A stretch of DNA of 64,000 nucleotides. Origin: Rhizocola hellebori. Its GTDB lineage: Bacteria > Actinomycetota > Actinomycetes > Mycobacteriales > Micromonosporaceae. Made by a program: the position numbers and the translations under genes. This document shows, piece by piece, positions 51,701 through 59,562 of this stretch. The notes beneath the pieces were generated by a model, which did no database searches, was not told the DNA's origin, and was given only the letters and a program-made list of their open reading frames with translations. Every line of letters begins with the position of its first letter. Position 1 is the first letter of the stretch. The stretch spans positions 124,001 to 188,000 of the forward strand of contig NZ_BONY01000011.1 of assembly GCF_016862955.1 (NCBI RefSeq), written 5' to 3'.

Positions 51701-54544
51701 CGCAGCGGGTCGCCCGACGGCATGCTGCTTGCCACGGCAACCGTTGCCGGGACGGGCGACTGGCAGTCCTATGTGGACACCAATGTGACGCTGCCCGCCC
51801 CGAGCACGACGTCGGGTCCGCTGTTCTTCGTGGCCCGCAACCCGGTGGGCGACACCGGTGGCGGCGGGGTGTTCAACGTGAACTGGGTCGACTTCCTGGG
51901 CCGCGGCATCACCCACAACGCCCCGCCGGCGGTCTCCGTGTCGGCCAGCCCGACCGCCGGCACCTTCCCGCTTGAGGTGGCACTCACCGGTACAGCCGCC
52001 GACGAAGAGGGCGATCTCCCGCTCGGTTACGCGTGGGACTTCGGCGACGGCAGCACGGCCAGCACGCCCAATGCCACCCACACCTACACCACGGCCGGCA
52101 CCTTCACGGCGACCCTGACCGTGACCGACTCGCGCGGCGCGTTCTCCTACGCGTCAGTGACAGTCCGGGTCCAGGCGCCCAACCCGTCGTGTCTTGGCGG
52201 GCGTTCCGACGACTTCAACGGCACAACGCTCGACCGCACCCGGTGGAGCACGATCGTGCGCGAGAACCAGATGTACTCGGTCGCGGGGGGCAACCTGCTG
52301 CTGCCGGCTGGCGTTGGCGACCTCTACGGCGGGCGCAACGACGCGACAAACCTTGTGCTGCAACCTGTTCCGGGCGCAGTCTGGCAGACCACCACGAAGG
52401 TGTCGCTGGCCACGACGGCCAACTATCAACAGGCCGGTATCCTGCTCTACGGGGATGACGACAACTACGCCAAGCTGGATGTACTCTTCTCCGGCCAGCG
52501 CCGGGTCGAGTTCATCCGCGAGACCGCGGCCGTGCCGCGCAACGAAGGCGCCGACAGCGCGACCGCGCCACCGGGCGACGTCATCTATCTGCGGCTGACC
52601 AGCGACGGCACCATGCTGACGGCGGCCTACTCGGCCGACGGTGTCACGTTCACGCCGGTCGGGCGCAGCGCCGACCTTGCCGGCATCACCAACCCGAAGG
52701 TGGGCCTGTTCGCGGTCAACGGCGGCACTGCCGCGCCGGTGGTCAACGCGGCCTTCGACTGGTTCCAGGTCACCCCGGATTCTTCGGGCGCTTCCCCGGT
52801 ACCAAATGATGAATTTGATGGAACAACGCTCGACAAGTGCCGTTGGGGCGCCATCGTTCGCGAGGATCCTTCGGCCTACCGGGTTTCGGGCGGATCGCTG
52901 AACATCGACATCTCGAATGGGGACATCTACGCGACGCCTAACTCCGGGCCGACCAACTTCATGCTGCAGAACGCGCCCGAGGGTGACTGGACCATTCAAA
53001 CCAAGGTGGATGGCAGCCTGATGAACGAGCAGTATCAACAGGCCGGCCTGATCGTGTACACCGACGACGACAACTACCTGAAGCTCGACTACATCACCGA
53101 CAACACGGCGGGGCAGCCGGTGGTCCGGCGCATCGAATTCCGCAGCGAGATCGGTGGCAACGTGCAGAACCCGCAACCGCAGGCGACGCCGCTCACCAGC
53201 GCGGTGTGGCATCTGCGGCTTGCCAAGTCCGGCAACGTTTACACCGCGTCCTACTCGATGGACGGCGTGGCCTGGACCTCGTTCGAGCCGCTCACCAGCG
53301 CGGCGGTCGCCACCGCGGCCAAGGTGGGCCTGTTCAGCCTGGGCGCGGCCCAGCTGCAACGCAAGACGGTCTCGTTCGACTACTTCCATCTCAGCGCCGG
53401 GGGCGACGACACCGCTCCGGTGACCACGGCGACCGTGACCGGCCCGCTGAGCAACGGCTGGTACACGGGCGCGGCCACGGTCACGCTCAGCGCCACCGAC
53501 GACAGCGGGGTGGCCCTGACCGAGTTCCAGCTCGACACCGGAGCCTGGACGCCTTATACAGAGCCGATTATGGTCTCCGTAGACGGCGTGCACACGGTGT
53601 CGTTCCGGTCCACCGATGACGCCGGCAACGTGGAGGAAACCAAGTCGGTGCCGGTGCGCATCGACACCACGGCACCGGTCACCACGGCCACCTTCGCCCC
53701 GCCCACCGACGCCGGCTGGCACAACGGGGCCGTCCCGGTCACCCTCAACGCCAGCGACACCGGCTCCGGGGTCGCGGTCGTCGAGTTCTCGCTCGACGGC
53801 GGGGCCTGGACGCCTTACGCCGCACCGGTTCCGGTCTCCGGCGACGGGCAGCACGAGCTGCTCTACCGTGCCACCGACGCCGCCGGCAACGCCGAGACGC
53901 TCAAGTCGGCGATCATCAAGATCGACAGCGTCCGGCCCACGGTCATCGTCTCCGGCCTGGCCGACGGGCAGCTCTACGGCGACAGCCAGGACGTGCGGGT
54001 CACGTTCCAGGCCGTTGACCCGCTCTCCGGCATCGCCAGCACCATCGGCAGCCTGGACGGAAACCCCTACGCCAGCGGCACTTTGCAGGCCATGTTCGAG
54101 CTGTACCTGGGCCTGCACGAGCTGACCGTGACGGCGACCGACCGGGCGGGCAATGTCACCACCACCACGGTGCGTTTCTTCGTCACCACATCGTTTAGGG
54201 ACATGCAGTTCCTGCTCGACAGGTTCAAGGCGACGAGCTGGCTGCCGGCCAACGCGCACAAAAAACTGAGCAACAAGCTGACCGCTGTCCGCGAAGCCGA
54301 AGCGGGCGGCAACGACACGAGAGCCATCAACCTGCTCAAGCAGTTCAAGGCGCTCGCCGCCGACACCGCCCTGGTGCCCAACGCCGAGGTCCGCGCGACC
54401 CTCATCCGCGACGCCGACGCGATGATCGTCAGGCTGGGCGGCAGCCCCAGCTACGCTGGCGTGAAAGCCAACCAGGGCAACCGTTTCGGCGTAGCCGGAC
54501 GGCTGCCGGAAGATGTGACCCGCCTGCACCGCGACGGGTTCTAG
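48794..54544 (+). CDS. Large secreted ThuA / sugar-dehydrogenase-like modular protein
   Basis: A 1,916-residue exported protein. The GTG at 48794 has AAGGAG 7 bases upstream; in-frame codons before it are not gene-like. Order: signal peptide (1-35); ThuA-like domain about 36-255 (VLVFSKTAGFRHDSIPAGIA, GGYVGIHAASDTEYDW); glucose/sorbosone dehydrogenase-like propeller about 260-695 (PMELDIAPDGRVFYVERDGR, NTCCHAGGSMVFD, ADYGPDAQ); PKD about 697-782; a CBM6-like module about 894-1032 (FQNIGFIEDGDWWSFTP); a second PKD about 1042-1127; two DUF1349-like lectin folds about 1134-1535 (DDFNGTTLDRTRW, NDEFDGTTLDKCRW); Ig-like OmpL47 repeats about 1537-1800; and a C-terminal FIMAH-type domain (about 1801-1896). 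It probably binds and oxidises or cleaves plant sugars outside the cell. It is monocistronic. Confidence 0.88.
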   Translation: MFNHRRRMLWRGLLTSLILLAGQLVAGPAPAVAAEPYSVLVFSKTAGFRHDSIPAGIAAITELGAANGFSVTATEDAASFTDAFLAQFATVVWLSTTGDVLDSAQQAAFERYIRAGGGYVGIHAASDTEYDWAWYGQLVGAYFNAHPNNQQATIKVEDPAHPSTVGLPATWSRFDEWYNFRANPRAAVHVLASLDERSYSPGTGAMGADHPTAWCHDFEGGRAWYTGSGHTIESYAEASFRAHVLGGIQTTAGAVDADCSASLTGSFEKVTLDSNTQNPMELDIAPDGRVFYVERDGRVQIIKPQTGLTVTAIDLDVFTGNEDGLIGIRLDPNFATTNWVYLYYAPNDGMARNVVARFTVTGDTISLASEVRVLQVTTQRNTCCHAGGSMVFDSAGNLYLATGDNTNPFESSSFTPIDERAGRQDYDAQRTAGNTNDLRGKVLRIHPETDGSYTIPAGNLFAPGMAQTRPEIFAMGFRNPFRIGMDKLTNTLVVADYGPDAQMADPNRGPEGTVEWNIVTPGNYGWPYCHGANYAYNDFQFPSGPSGAPFNCAAPVNNSPNNTGLANLPPAKSATIDYDYSGNPLYPEIGGGGAPMGGPVYRFNAASTSDRKWPGYYDGKAIFGEWNQSKMYTFQTAPDVRSVVDINQLLTGMTFLRPMDFEFGPDGALYLIEWGTGFGGNNDDSGVYRIDYIAGDRAPIAVASGQPTSGPNPLTVNFSSAGSRDPDGQEITFSWAFGDGATSTQANPAHTYAAAGNYTAQLTVTDTSGRTGIANVPITVGNTAPTVTITFPPEGGFFNWGDQVAYTVTVTDPEDGTIDCNRVTLQTYLGHDAHAHPLQSYTGCSGIVQTSLSSGHGAEANVFAVFEATYTDNGGAAGSAPLTGRALEQLQPKRKQAEYFAATGRVPDGLGGGDPGVVRETTGDTQGGFQNIGFIEDGDWWSFTPTSLVNIDSLRFRTASGANGGRIEVRSGSPDGMLLATATVAGTGDWQSYVDTNVTLPAPSTTSGPLFFVARNPVGDTGGGGVFNVNWVDFLGRGITHNAPPAVSVSASPTAGTFPLEVALTGTAADEEGDLPLGYAWDFGDGSTASTPNATHTYTTAGTFTATLTVTDSRGAFSYASVTVRVQAPNPSCLGGRSDDFNGTTLDRTRWSTIVRENQMYSVAGGNLLLPAGVGDLYGGRNDATNLVLQPVPGAVWQTTTKVSLATTANYQQAGILLYGDDDNYAKLDVLFSGQRRVEFIRETAAVPRNEGADSATAPPGDVIYLRLTSDGTMLTAAYSADGVTFTPVGRSADLAGITNPKVGLFAVNGGTAAPVVNAAFDWFQVTPDSSGASPVPNDEFDGTTLDKCRWGAIVREDPSAYRVSGGSLNIDISNGDIYATPNSGPTNFMLQNAPEGDWTIQTKVDGSLMNEQYQQAGLIVYTDDDNYLKLDYITDNTAGQPVVRRIEFRSEIGGNVQNPQPQATPLTSAVWHLRLAKSGNVYTASYSMDGVAWTSFEPLTSAAVATAAKVGLFSLGAAQLQRKTVSFDYFHLSAGGDDTAPVTTATVTGPLSNGWYTGAATVTLSATDDSGVALTEFQLDTGAWTPYTEPIMVSVDGVHTVSFRSTDDAGNVEETKSVPVRIDTTAPVTTATFAPPTDAGWHNGAVPVTLNASDTGSGVAVVEFSLDGGAWTPYAAPVPVSGDGQHELLYRATDAAGNAETLKSAIIKIDSVRPTVIVSGLADGQLYGDSQDVRVTFQAVDPLSGIASTIGSLDGNPYASGTLQAMFELYLGLHELTVTATDRAGNVTTTTVRFFVTTSFRDMQFLLDRFKATSWLPANAHKKLSNKLTAVREAEAGGNDTRAINLLKQFKALAADTALVPNAEVRATLIRDADAMIVRLGGSPSYAGVKANQGNRFGVAGRLPEDVTRLHRDGF

Positions 54545-54752
54545 CGCACCGGTGCAGGGCGGCCACCGCGCCGCCCTGCACCGCTGGAATTCTGCCCACT
54601 GCCCGCCGGCCGTTGCGGCAAACTCATCGGCCGCGGCCGCCATGGCGTGGGCGGCGCGGCACAGGGCGGCGGCTAGTGGCCAGACGGCAGTGATTCGGCG
54701 CGATGGATGGTGCTGCGGCTGCTGATGGCAAGGGTGGCCCAATCAGGGCCGT

Positions 54753-55679
54753 CTATGGTAGTGCGCGGCGGATGGGTCCGGTGAACAGGCGCCGCTGCCG
54801 GCCCAAATCCAGGACCTGACCCGGCGTGCCCAGCACCGCAGCGATGATGCTGGCTTGGCAGGCGATGCGGCGCACCACGTCTGGCGACACGGTCAGGCCA
54901 GTGTCGAGCATGCCGTGCCCGATGCGGGCCAGCAGGTCGTCGTGGCGCATGGTCAGGATCAGCTGAGCGCGGTCGCCGCCGTTTTCGGGCAGCTCCCCGG
55001 TGGCACTGGCTAGGCGGCACACCTCGGTCAGCGCGTCGGCGCGCCGCTGCGTCGCCGTGCGGTCATCGTGCTTGCCGGCCGGGGTGCACAGCGGGTCGAT
55101 GGCCGCTTCGACGATGGCGGCGGCTTCGTGCCCGAGCCAGCCCGATAGCCGGACCCGGCCTGTCCCATCGGGGTTCATCGTGAAGGCTCGGTCTCGGGCG
55201 GCACGCTTTTCGGCGGCTTCCAGGTCTTTGCGTTGCTGCTCCTCGGCCAGCTCGGGCGCGACGTGTTCCAGGACCCGATCGGCGGCCACAGCCAGCGCCG
55301 CCGGCTCCAGCACAACGCATTTCTCGTCGAGCAGCGCCTGTTCGGCTTTGGCCTGCACGGCCGGACCGTGTTCGGCCAGGCCGGTCACCGCGTTGGCGAT
55401 AACCTGAGCCTGTTGCTGATTGACCACACCATCGGCCAATGCGGTGGCGGTGGCCCGGCAGGACGAGTCCAAAGCGTGGGCCAGGGCCAGCATCTGACGT
55501 GCCGAGCTGACCGCGATGCGCAGCTTGTCGCGCAACCACACCGCCACAGACGTGGCGCCGTCACGGCGGGCCAGGTCACGGCCATCGATCTCACGGATCA
55601 CGCCAAGCCGACGTGCGGCGACTGCTTGCTCGGTGGCCCACAGGTGGACGAGCTCGTCGGACAATTCATTGTCCGACAT
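54753..55679 (-). pseudogene. DUF222 (13E12-type) gene lacking its HNH domain
   Basis: A 308-residue reading frame that matches the DUF222 half of the REP13E12 family (LRDKLRIAVSSARQMLALAH, LTGWL-like LSGWLGHEAAAIVEAAIDPL, VLDLGRQRRLFTGPIRRALP). In intact members the HNH nuclease domain (CxxPxC, then HHxxxW) follows directly after the RRAL segment. Here a TAG stop comes at once, and no HNH motif can be found in any frame down to 54545. The gene is therefore probably 3'-truncated by deletion. The start ATG at 55679 is preceded by a weak GGAGC. These repeat-family genes move and recombine in actinobacterial genomes; no terminal repeats are visible. Confidence 0.7.
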
Positions 55680-55930
55680 GCTCCACAAGGCCCCCGCCCC
55701 AGTCACAGCAACAAGGCTAGCACGCATGTACTAATTGGACAAGACCGGCAACCGTAACGTCGGGCTAACGCAATGTGCTTGGCTGCCAAGCAAATGCGCA
55801 CTTCGACGCCCCGCTGGCGACGTGCCAGCTGACGATCATCCTAAGTGGACAAATATCGCGCCCTGTGGCGGACGCGGCCTGAGTCGATAGGCTCTAACCA
55901 TCACCGGCCCTCGCAGATAAGGATCAGCCC

Positions 55931-56245
55931 ATGCCCGATGAGGTCCGCCGAGTAGCAGTCTTCGCGCTCGGCGGAACAATTGCGATGACCCCGGCCTCAA
56001 CTGGCGGCGTGATCCCGGCCCTGTCCGCCGAGGATCTGATCGCCGCCGTCCCGGGTCTCGCCGAGACCGGCATCGAGATCAGCGTGGACGACTTCCGGCG
56101 TCTGCCCGGCGCGTCCCTCGGCTTCGATGACATCACTGCCCTCGCGGAGGCGATATCCGCTGCCTTGGCCGACGGCGTGGTGATCACCCAGGCCGTCACA
56201 GTCGCAGCCGGATACACCGACCACCCAACAGCCGAACATCCCTAG
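55931..56245 (+). pseudogene. N-terminal fragment of an L-asparaginase gene
   Basis: A 104-residue frame that begins as a type I/II asparaginase: VAVFALGGTIAMTP with the catalytic Thr of GGTIA, a Ser/Thr-rich loop, PALSAEDLIAAVPGL, and LADGVVITQ. In complete enzymes the next residues are the GTDTxEET active-site segment. Here the frame reads AVTVAAGYTDHPTAEHP and stops, so the other two thirds of the enzyme are gone. It cannot be catalytic. It lies 9 bases before the PPC-domain gene on the same strand and may still be transcribed with it. The region around it is a zone of gene decay with the DUF222 remnant. Confidence 0.75.
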
Positions 56246-56254
56246 GAGCAAGGA

Positions 56255-56722
56255 ATGCGTGCCCACCAACTGGAGACCGGCCGCACCTTCGCGGTCGCAT
56301 TCGACCACGGCGACGACTTTTTCACCGCGCTGGCCGAGTTCTGCACCGAAAACGGCGTTCGCCAAGGCTACATCCCCACCTTCATCGCCGGTTTCGCCGC
56401 AGTGAAGCTGGTCGGCACCTGCGAGAAGCTCGACGACCCGGTGGCACCGGTGCGGTCGCATGTGCACCTGACCAACGCGGAGGCCATCGGCGGCGGCGTT
56501 GTCGCGTACAACCCGGAAAGCGGCCAGATCGAGCCGCATATCCATGTCGCGGTCGGTCTGAAGGAGCACAGTGCCAACGGTTACACCAGCCACCTGCTCG
56601 AAGCGCGCGTCCAGCTCCTCACCGAACTGATTTTCGTTGAGGTAACGAGCCCAAATCTGCGGCGGAAGCGAGACCCGCAAATGTATGATATTCCGCTGCT
56701 TTCGTTCGGCCCTTCTGCGTAA
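56255..56722 (+). CDS. PPC (DUF296)-domain protein
   Basis: A 155-residue protein of the plants-and-prokaryotes-conserved (PPC/DUF296) family. The ATG has AGGAGCAAGGA just upstream. Family marks are TFAVAFDHGDDFFTALAEFC, GYIPTFIAGFAAVKLVG, GQIEPHIHVAVG with a His pair, and HLLEARVQLLTELIFVEV. PPC proteins form trimers. In plants the domain accompanies AT-hook proteins; in bacteria it occurs alone and is thought to bind DNA or a small ligand. The gene follows the asparaginase fragment by 9 bases and lies 217 bases before the EF-Tu paralog. Confidence 0.88.
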   Translation: MRAHQLETGRTFAVAFDHGDDFFTALAEFCTENGVRQGYIPTFIAGFAAVKLVGTCEKLDDPVAPVRSHVHLTNAEAIGGGVVAYNPESGQIEPHIHVAVGLKEHSANGYTSHLLEARVQLLTELIFVEVTSPNLRRKRDPQMYDIPLLSFGPSA

Positions 56723-56727
56723 TTCGG

Positions 56728-56756
56728 TTGCGTGGCCCGGTTTCGCTGGCTAGGTT
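56728..56756 (+). promoter_or_regulatory. Promoter of the EF-Tu paralog leader
   Basis: TTGCGT (56728-56733) and TAGGTT (56751-56756) are 17 bases apart. The leader-peptide ATG at 56764 comes 7 bases after the -10 box, where transcription would begin, so the leader ORF is probably leaderless. Confidence 0.6.
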
Positions 56757-56763
56757 GATCGCC

Positions 56764-56853
56764 ATGTTCGCCACGGCTGAGTTCGCTGTGACCGCGGGTG
56801 TCTTCCCGCCGGTCGCCGCCGCCGCCGTGTGCGCTGACCGGCTGGATAGCTGA
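56764..56853 (+). CDS. Candidate 29-residue leader peptide upstream of the EF-Tu paralog
   Basis: A short reading frame starting with ATG 7 bases after a -10 box and ending in TGA. The peptide begins [14 protein letters not shown] and continues [15 protein letters not shown], with a Pro-Pro pair and an Ala run. Its stop codon overlaps the left arm of the hairpin at 56853-56896, 86 bases before the EF-Tu start. This is the arrangement of translational or transcriptional attenuation, in which ribosome stalling on the leader changes the downstream structure. It is not itself expected to have a function. Evidence is positional; no homologue is named. Confidence 0.5.
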   Translation: MFATAEFAVTAGVFPPVAAAAVCADRLDS

Positions 56854-56896
56854 CCCTCCTGCACCACGCGCGTTTCTCACCGCGCCGCAGGAGGGT
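56853..56896 (+). promoter_or_regulatory. Hairpin (candidate attenuator) after the leader peptide
   Basis: ACCCTCCTGC (56853-56862) pairs perfectly with GCAGGAGGGT (56887-56896), and an inner GCGCG/CGCGC pair (56868-56872, 56881-56885) extends the stem. The left arm includes the last base of the leader stop codon. The right arm contains AGGAGG. It lies 43 bases before the EF-Tu ATG. Confidence 0.55.
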
Positions 56897-56939
56897 GCCT
56901 TCGCGTCCCCATCAGCCGAATCAGTCAAAGGACTTTCCC

Positions 56940-58127
56940 ATGGCCAAGAGCCAGTTTTTGCGCACCAAGCCACACCTCAACATCGGCACGATAGGTCACG
57001 TCGACCACGGCAAGACCACGCTCACCGCCGCCATCACCAAGGTGCTCGCCGCACAGGACCCGGCCGTCAACCGGTTCGTGGCCTTCGACGGCATCGACCG
57101 GGCGCCGGAGGAGATCGTGCGCGGGATCACGATCAACATCGCCCACGTCGAGTACGAGACCACCCATCGCCACTACGCCCACGTCGACATGCCGGGCCAC
57201 TCCGACTACGTGAAGAACATGATCACGGGTGCGGCCCAGGTGGACGGCGCGATCCTGGTCGTGTCGGCGCAGGACGGCGCGATGCCGCAGACCCGGGAGC
57301 ACGTGCTGCTCGCGCGCCGGGTCGGGGTGCCGTACCTGGTGGTCGCCATGAACAAGGCGGACACCGCGGCCGACCCGGAACTGCTCGACCTGGTCGAGCT
57401 CGAGGTGCGGGAGTTGCTTACCCAGCAAGGCTTCCCGGGCGAGGAGGTGCCCGTGGTCCGGGTGTCCGCGCTGCGGGCGCTGGAGGGCGACCCGCGCTGG
57501 GAACAGTCCATTGTGGACCTTCTCGACGCGGTCGACCGCTACGTTCCCGTCCCGCCTCGCGAGCTGGAGGGTCCGTTCCTGATGCCGATCGAGAACGTGC
57601 TCACCATCTCCGGCCGCGGCACGGTGGTGACCGGCGCGGTCGAGCGCGGCGTGATACGGATGGGCGAGGCCGTCGAAGTGGTCGGGCTCGTCGACACCCT
57701 GTCCACGGTGGTCATCGGCCTGGAGAGCTTCGGCAGGTCGCTGGAGCAGGCGCAGGCCGGTGACAACGCCGCGGTGCTGCTGCGCGGGGTCAAGCGCGAC
57801 CAGGTGCGCCGCGGGCAGGTGGTGGCCACGCCCGGCAGCGTGCTGCCGCGACAGCGGTTCCGCGCCCAGCTCTACGCGCTGAGCACGGAAGAAGGCGGGC
57901 GGCACAGCCCGTTTCACGCCAACTACCGGCCACAGTTCTACCTGCGCACCACGGACGTGCCCGGCTCGATGGACCTCGGCGACGTCACCGAGGTGCGCCC
58001 CGGTGACACGCTCGAGGTCGGCGTGCAGCTGGGCTCGCCGGTGGCGCTCACGCCGGGGCTGGGCTTCACCGTGCGCGAGGGCAACCGGACAGTGGCCGCC
58101 GGCAAGGTGACCGCCGTCCTGGACTGA
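56940..58127 (+). CDS. tuf: Divergent elongation factor Tu (second-copy type)
   Basis: A 395-residue EF-Tu, which carries aminoacyl-tRNA to the ribosome. The ATG at 56940 has AAAGGA 8 bases upstream. The G domain shows [24 protein letters not shown] (Met in place of the usual Cys), NKAD and VSAL; domains II and III are complete ([32 protein letters not shown]). The gene is not in the usual rpsL-rpsG-fusA-tuf operon and differs clearly from housekeeping EF-Tu, so it is a paralog. Five residues at sites of resistance to EF-Tu antibiotics differ: Arg127, Gln163, Ala233, Ala278 and Thr377, equivalent to E. coli 124, 160, 230, 275 and 375. It is preceded by a leader peptide and hairpin and followed by a strong terminator. 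Confidence 0.95.
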   Translation: MAKSQFLRTKPHLNIGTIGHVDHGKTTLTAAITKVLAAQDPAVNRFVAFDGIDRAPEEIVRGITINIAHVEYETTHRHYAHVDMPGHSDYVKNMITGAAQVDGAILVVSAQDGAMPQTREHVLLARRVGVPYLVVAMNKADTAADPELLDLVELEVRELLTQQGFPGEEVPVVRVSALRALEGDPRWEQSIVDLLDAVDRYVPVPPRELEGPFLMPIENVLTISGRGTVVTGAVERGVIRMGEAVEVVGLVDTLSTVVIGLESFGRSLEQAQAGDNAAVLLRGVKRDQVRRGQVVATPGSVLPRQRFRAQLYALSTEEGGRHSPFHANYRPQFYLRTTDVPGSMDLGDVTEVRPGDTLEVGVQLGSPVALTPGLGFTVREGNRTVAAGKVTAVLD

Positions 58128-58135
58128 ACGGGGGT

Positions 58136-58171
58136 GGCAGGATCGAGCACTTCGCGGTGCTCGATCCTGCC
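58136..58171. terminator. Strong hairpin after the EF-Tu paralog
   Basis: Perfect 15-bp arms GGCAGGATCGAGCAC (58136-58150) and GTGCTCGATCCTGCC (58157-58171) flank TTCGCG, 8 bases after the stop. It very likely ends the EF-Tu transcript. Confidence 0.8.
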
Positions 58172-58214
58172 GGGGGTGCAAACCGGCTGCAAACCCCGGC
58201 CGCACGGTGGGACC

Positions 58215-58595
58215 ATGACGCCGATCGACGAGTTCCTGGCCGCCGCGCAGACGGCCGGTATAGACAGTTGCCAGGCCTGGGCCGGCGACGCGGTGGTGGA
58301 CGCGACGGTACCCAACTGGCGCATGCAGGTGCGCGGGGCCGACGCCATCCGCAAGTTGTTCTCCGGCTGGTACGCCGACCCGGGCCGCTACGACGAGCTG
58401 CGCCGGATGCCGCTGCCCGACGGGGAACTCGTGGAGTTCCTGCTCACCTGGACCGAGCACGGAGTGCCCCACGCGGCGCATCAAGCGCACGTGTTGCGGG
58501 TGCTGTCGGGCCGGATAGCCGAGCACACCGTCTATTGTGGGGGCAGGTGGCCGGCGAACCTGTTGGCTCAGATGGCGGAGGCTGCCGATGCCTAG
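58215..58595 (+). CDS. SnoaL-like / NTF2-fold protein
   Basis: A 126-residue protein with an NTF2-like pattern: N-terminal helix PIDEFLAAAQ, then DATVPNWRMQVRGADAIRKL, then strands such as ELVEFLLTWTEHGVPHAAHQ. Such folds include small enzymes (SnoaL cyclases, ketosteroid isomerase) and many binders; no catalytic set can be named. The ATG at 58215 has GGTGGGACC upstream. Its stop overlaps the start of the following kinase gene, so the two are coupled. Confidence 0.65.
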   Translation: MTPIDEFLAAAQTAGIDSCQAWAGDAVVDATVPNWRMQVRGADAIRKLFSGWYADPGRYDELRRMPLPDGELVEFLLTWTEHGVPHAAHQAHVLRVLSGRIAEHTVYCGGRWPANLLAQMAEAADA

Positions 58596-59553
58596 CGAGG
58601 AACCCGTCTACGCCTCGGTGCAGGAGATGGTGGCCGGGGCCAGCCTGCGCGAGCCGCTGACCAAAACCGCCGACTCGCTGTCAGGATCGCCCTTCGAGCG
58701 GGTGATCATCGGCGGGGAGTCCTATCTGGTCAAGTATGTGGGCTACCAGCTCGACTGGCTGGCCCGCGCGCTCGGCGATCGGGAATGCTTCGTGGTGAAG
58801 CTGTGGCGTCACGGTGTGCTGGCCGCCCTGCCCAAGCAGATCGATCACACCATCGCCGCTGTCTGCGACGAGCCGGCCCTGTTGCTGCGCGACGTGGGAC
58901 AGTGGCTGGTGCCGCCGGGATCGACGCCGCTGCCGATGGACCAGCATCGCCGTTTCCTGGCTCACCTGGCCGATTTTCACACCGCGTTCTGGGGCTTCAC
59001 CGACGACATCGGGTTGCTGCCGCCGGGAAACCGCTACACCGCGCTGACCCCGGCCACCGGCGCCCGCGAGCTGGACGATCCGGTGCCACGGGCGCTGGCC
59101 GGGGGCTGGCAGGCGCTCGCCGACGCCGCGCCCGAAGCACACCGGCACGCGCTGGCCCTGGCCCAGGATCCCCGGCCGCTGGTGGCCGCGCTGGAACGCA
59201 CCCCAGCCACGTTCATCCACGGCGACTGGAAGGCGGGCAACCTGGGCAGCCATCCCGACGGCCGGACCATCCTGCTGGACTGGGGCTGGCCCGGGCGCGC
59301 CGCCGCGCTGGTGGACCTGGCCTGGTACCTCGCCGTGAACTGCGACCGGCTGCCGGAGTCCAAAGAGGACACCATCGCGGCGTACCGGACGGCGCTGGAG
59401 GGCAATGCCATAGCCACCGGCTCGTGGTGGCAACGCCAGCTCGACCTCGCGCTGCTGGGCGCTTTCGTCCAGCTGGGCTGGTCCAAGACGGGTGATGCCG
59501 ACGAGCTGGAGTGGTGGGTGCGGCGGGTGGTTCCGGTGGCCCGTGAGCTGTGA
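58588..59553 (+). CDS. Aminoglycoside phosphotransferase (APH)-like kinase
   Basis: A 321-residue protein of the APH/choline-kinase family. The ATG at 58588 overlaps the previous stop codon and has GGAGG 6 bases upstream. The nucleotide-site Lys is in YLVKYVG. The Brenner motif is FIHGDWKAGNLG (HxDxxxxN with catalytic Asp), and the metal motif is LLDWGWPGR. The substrate may be an antibiotic, a sugar or a small alcohol; family membership alone does not show resistance. It is co-translated with the SnoaL-like gene and followed after 9 bases by a methyltransferase gene. Confidence 0.82.
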   Translation: MPSEEPVYASVQEMVAGASLREPLTKTADSLSGSPFERVIIGGESYLVKYVGYQLDWLARALGDRECFVVKLWRHGVLAALPKQIDHTIAAVCDEPALLLRDVGQWLVPPGSTPLPMDQHRRFLAHLADFHTAFWGFTDDIGLLPPGNRYTALTPATGARELDDPVPRALAGGWQALADAAPEAHRHALALAQDPRPLVAALERTPATFIHGDWKAGNLGSHPDGRTILLDWGWPGRAAALVDLAWYLAVNCDRLPESKEDTIAAYRTALEGNAIATGSWWQRQLDLALLGAFVQLGWSKTGDADELEWWVRRVVPVAREL

Positions 59554-59562
59554 CTCCCGGCT

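Noticed and set aside
48659-52081. A long minus-strand open frame of about 1,140 codons opposite the ThuA/GSDH gene
   Set aside because: It runs antisense to a strong gene with clear domains; its composition is that of a high-GC shadow frame with no recognisable motifs. The same applies to the long frames opposite the SARP, AfsR, DUF4185 and OmpL47 regions.
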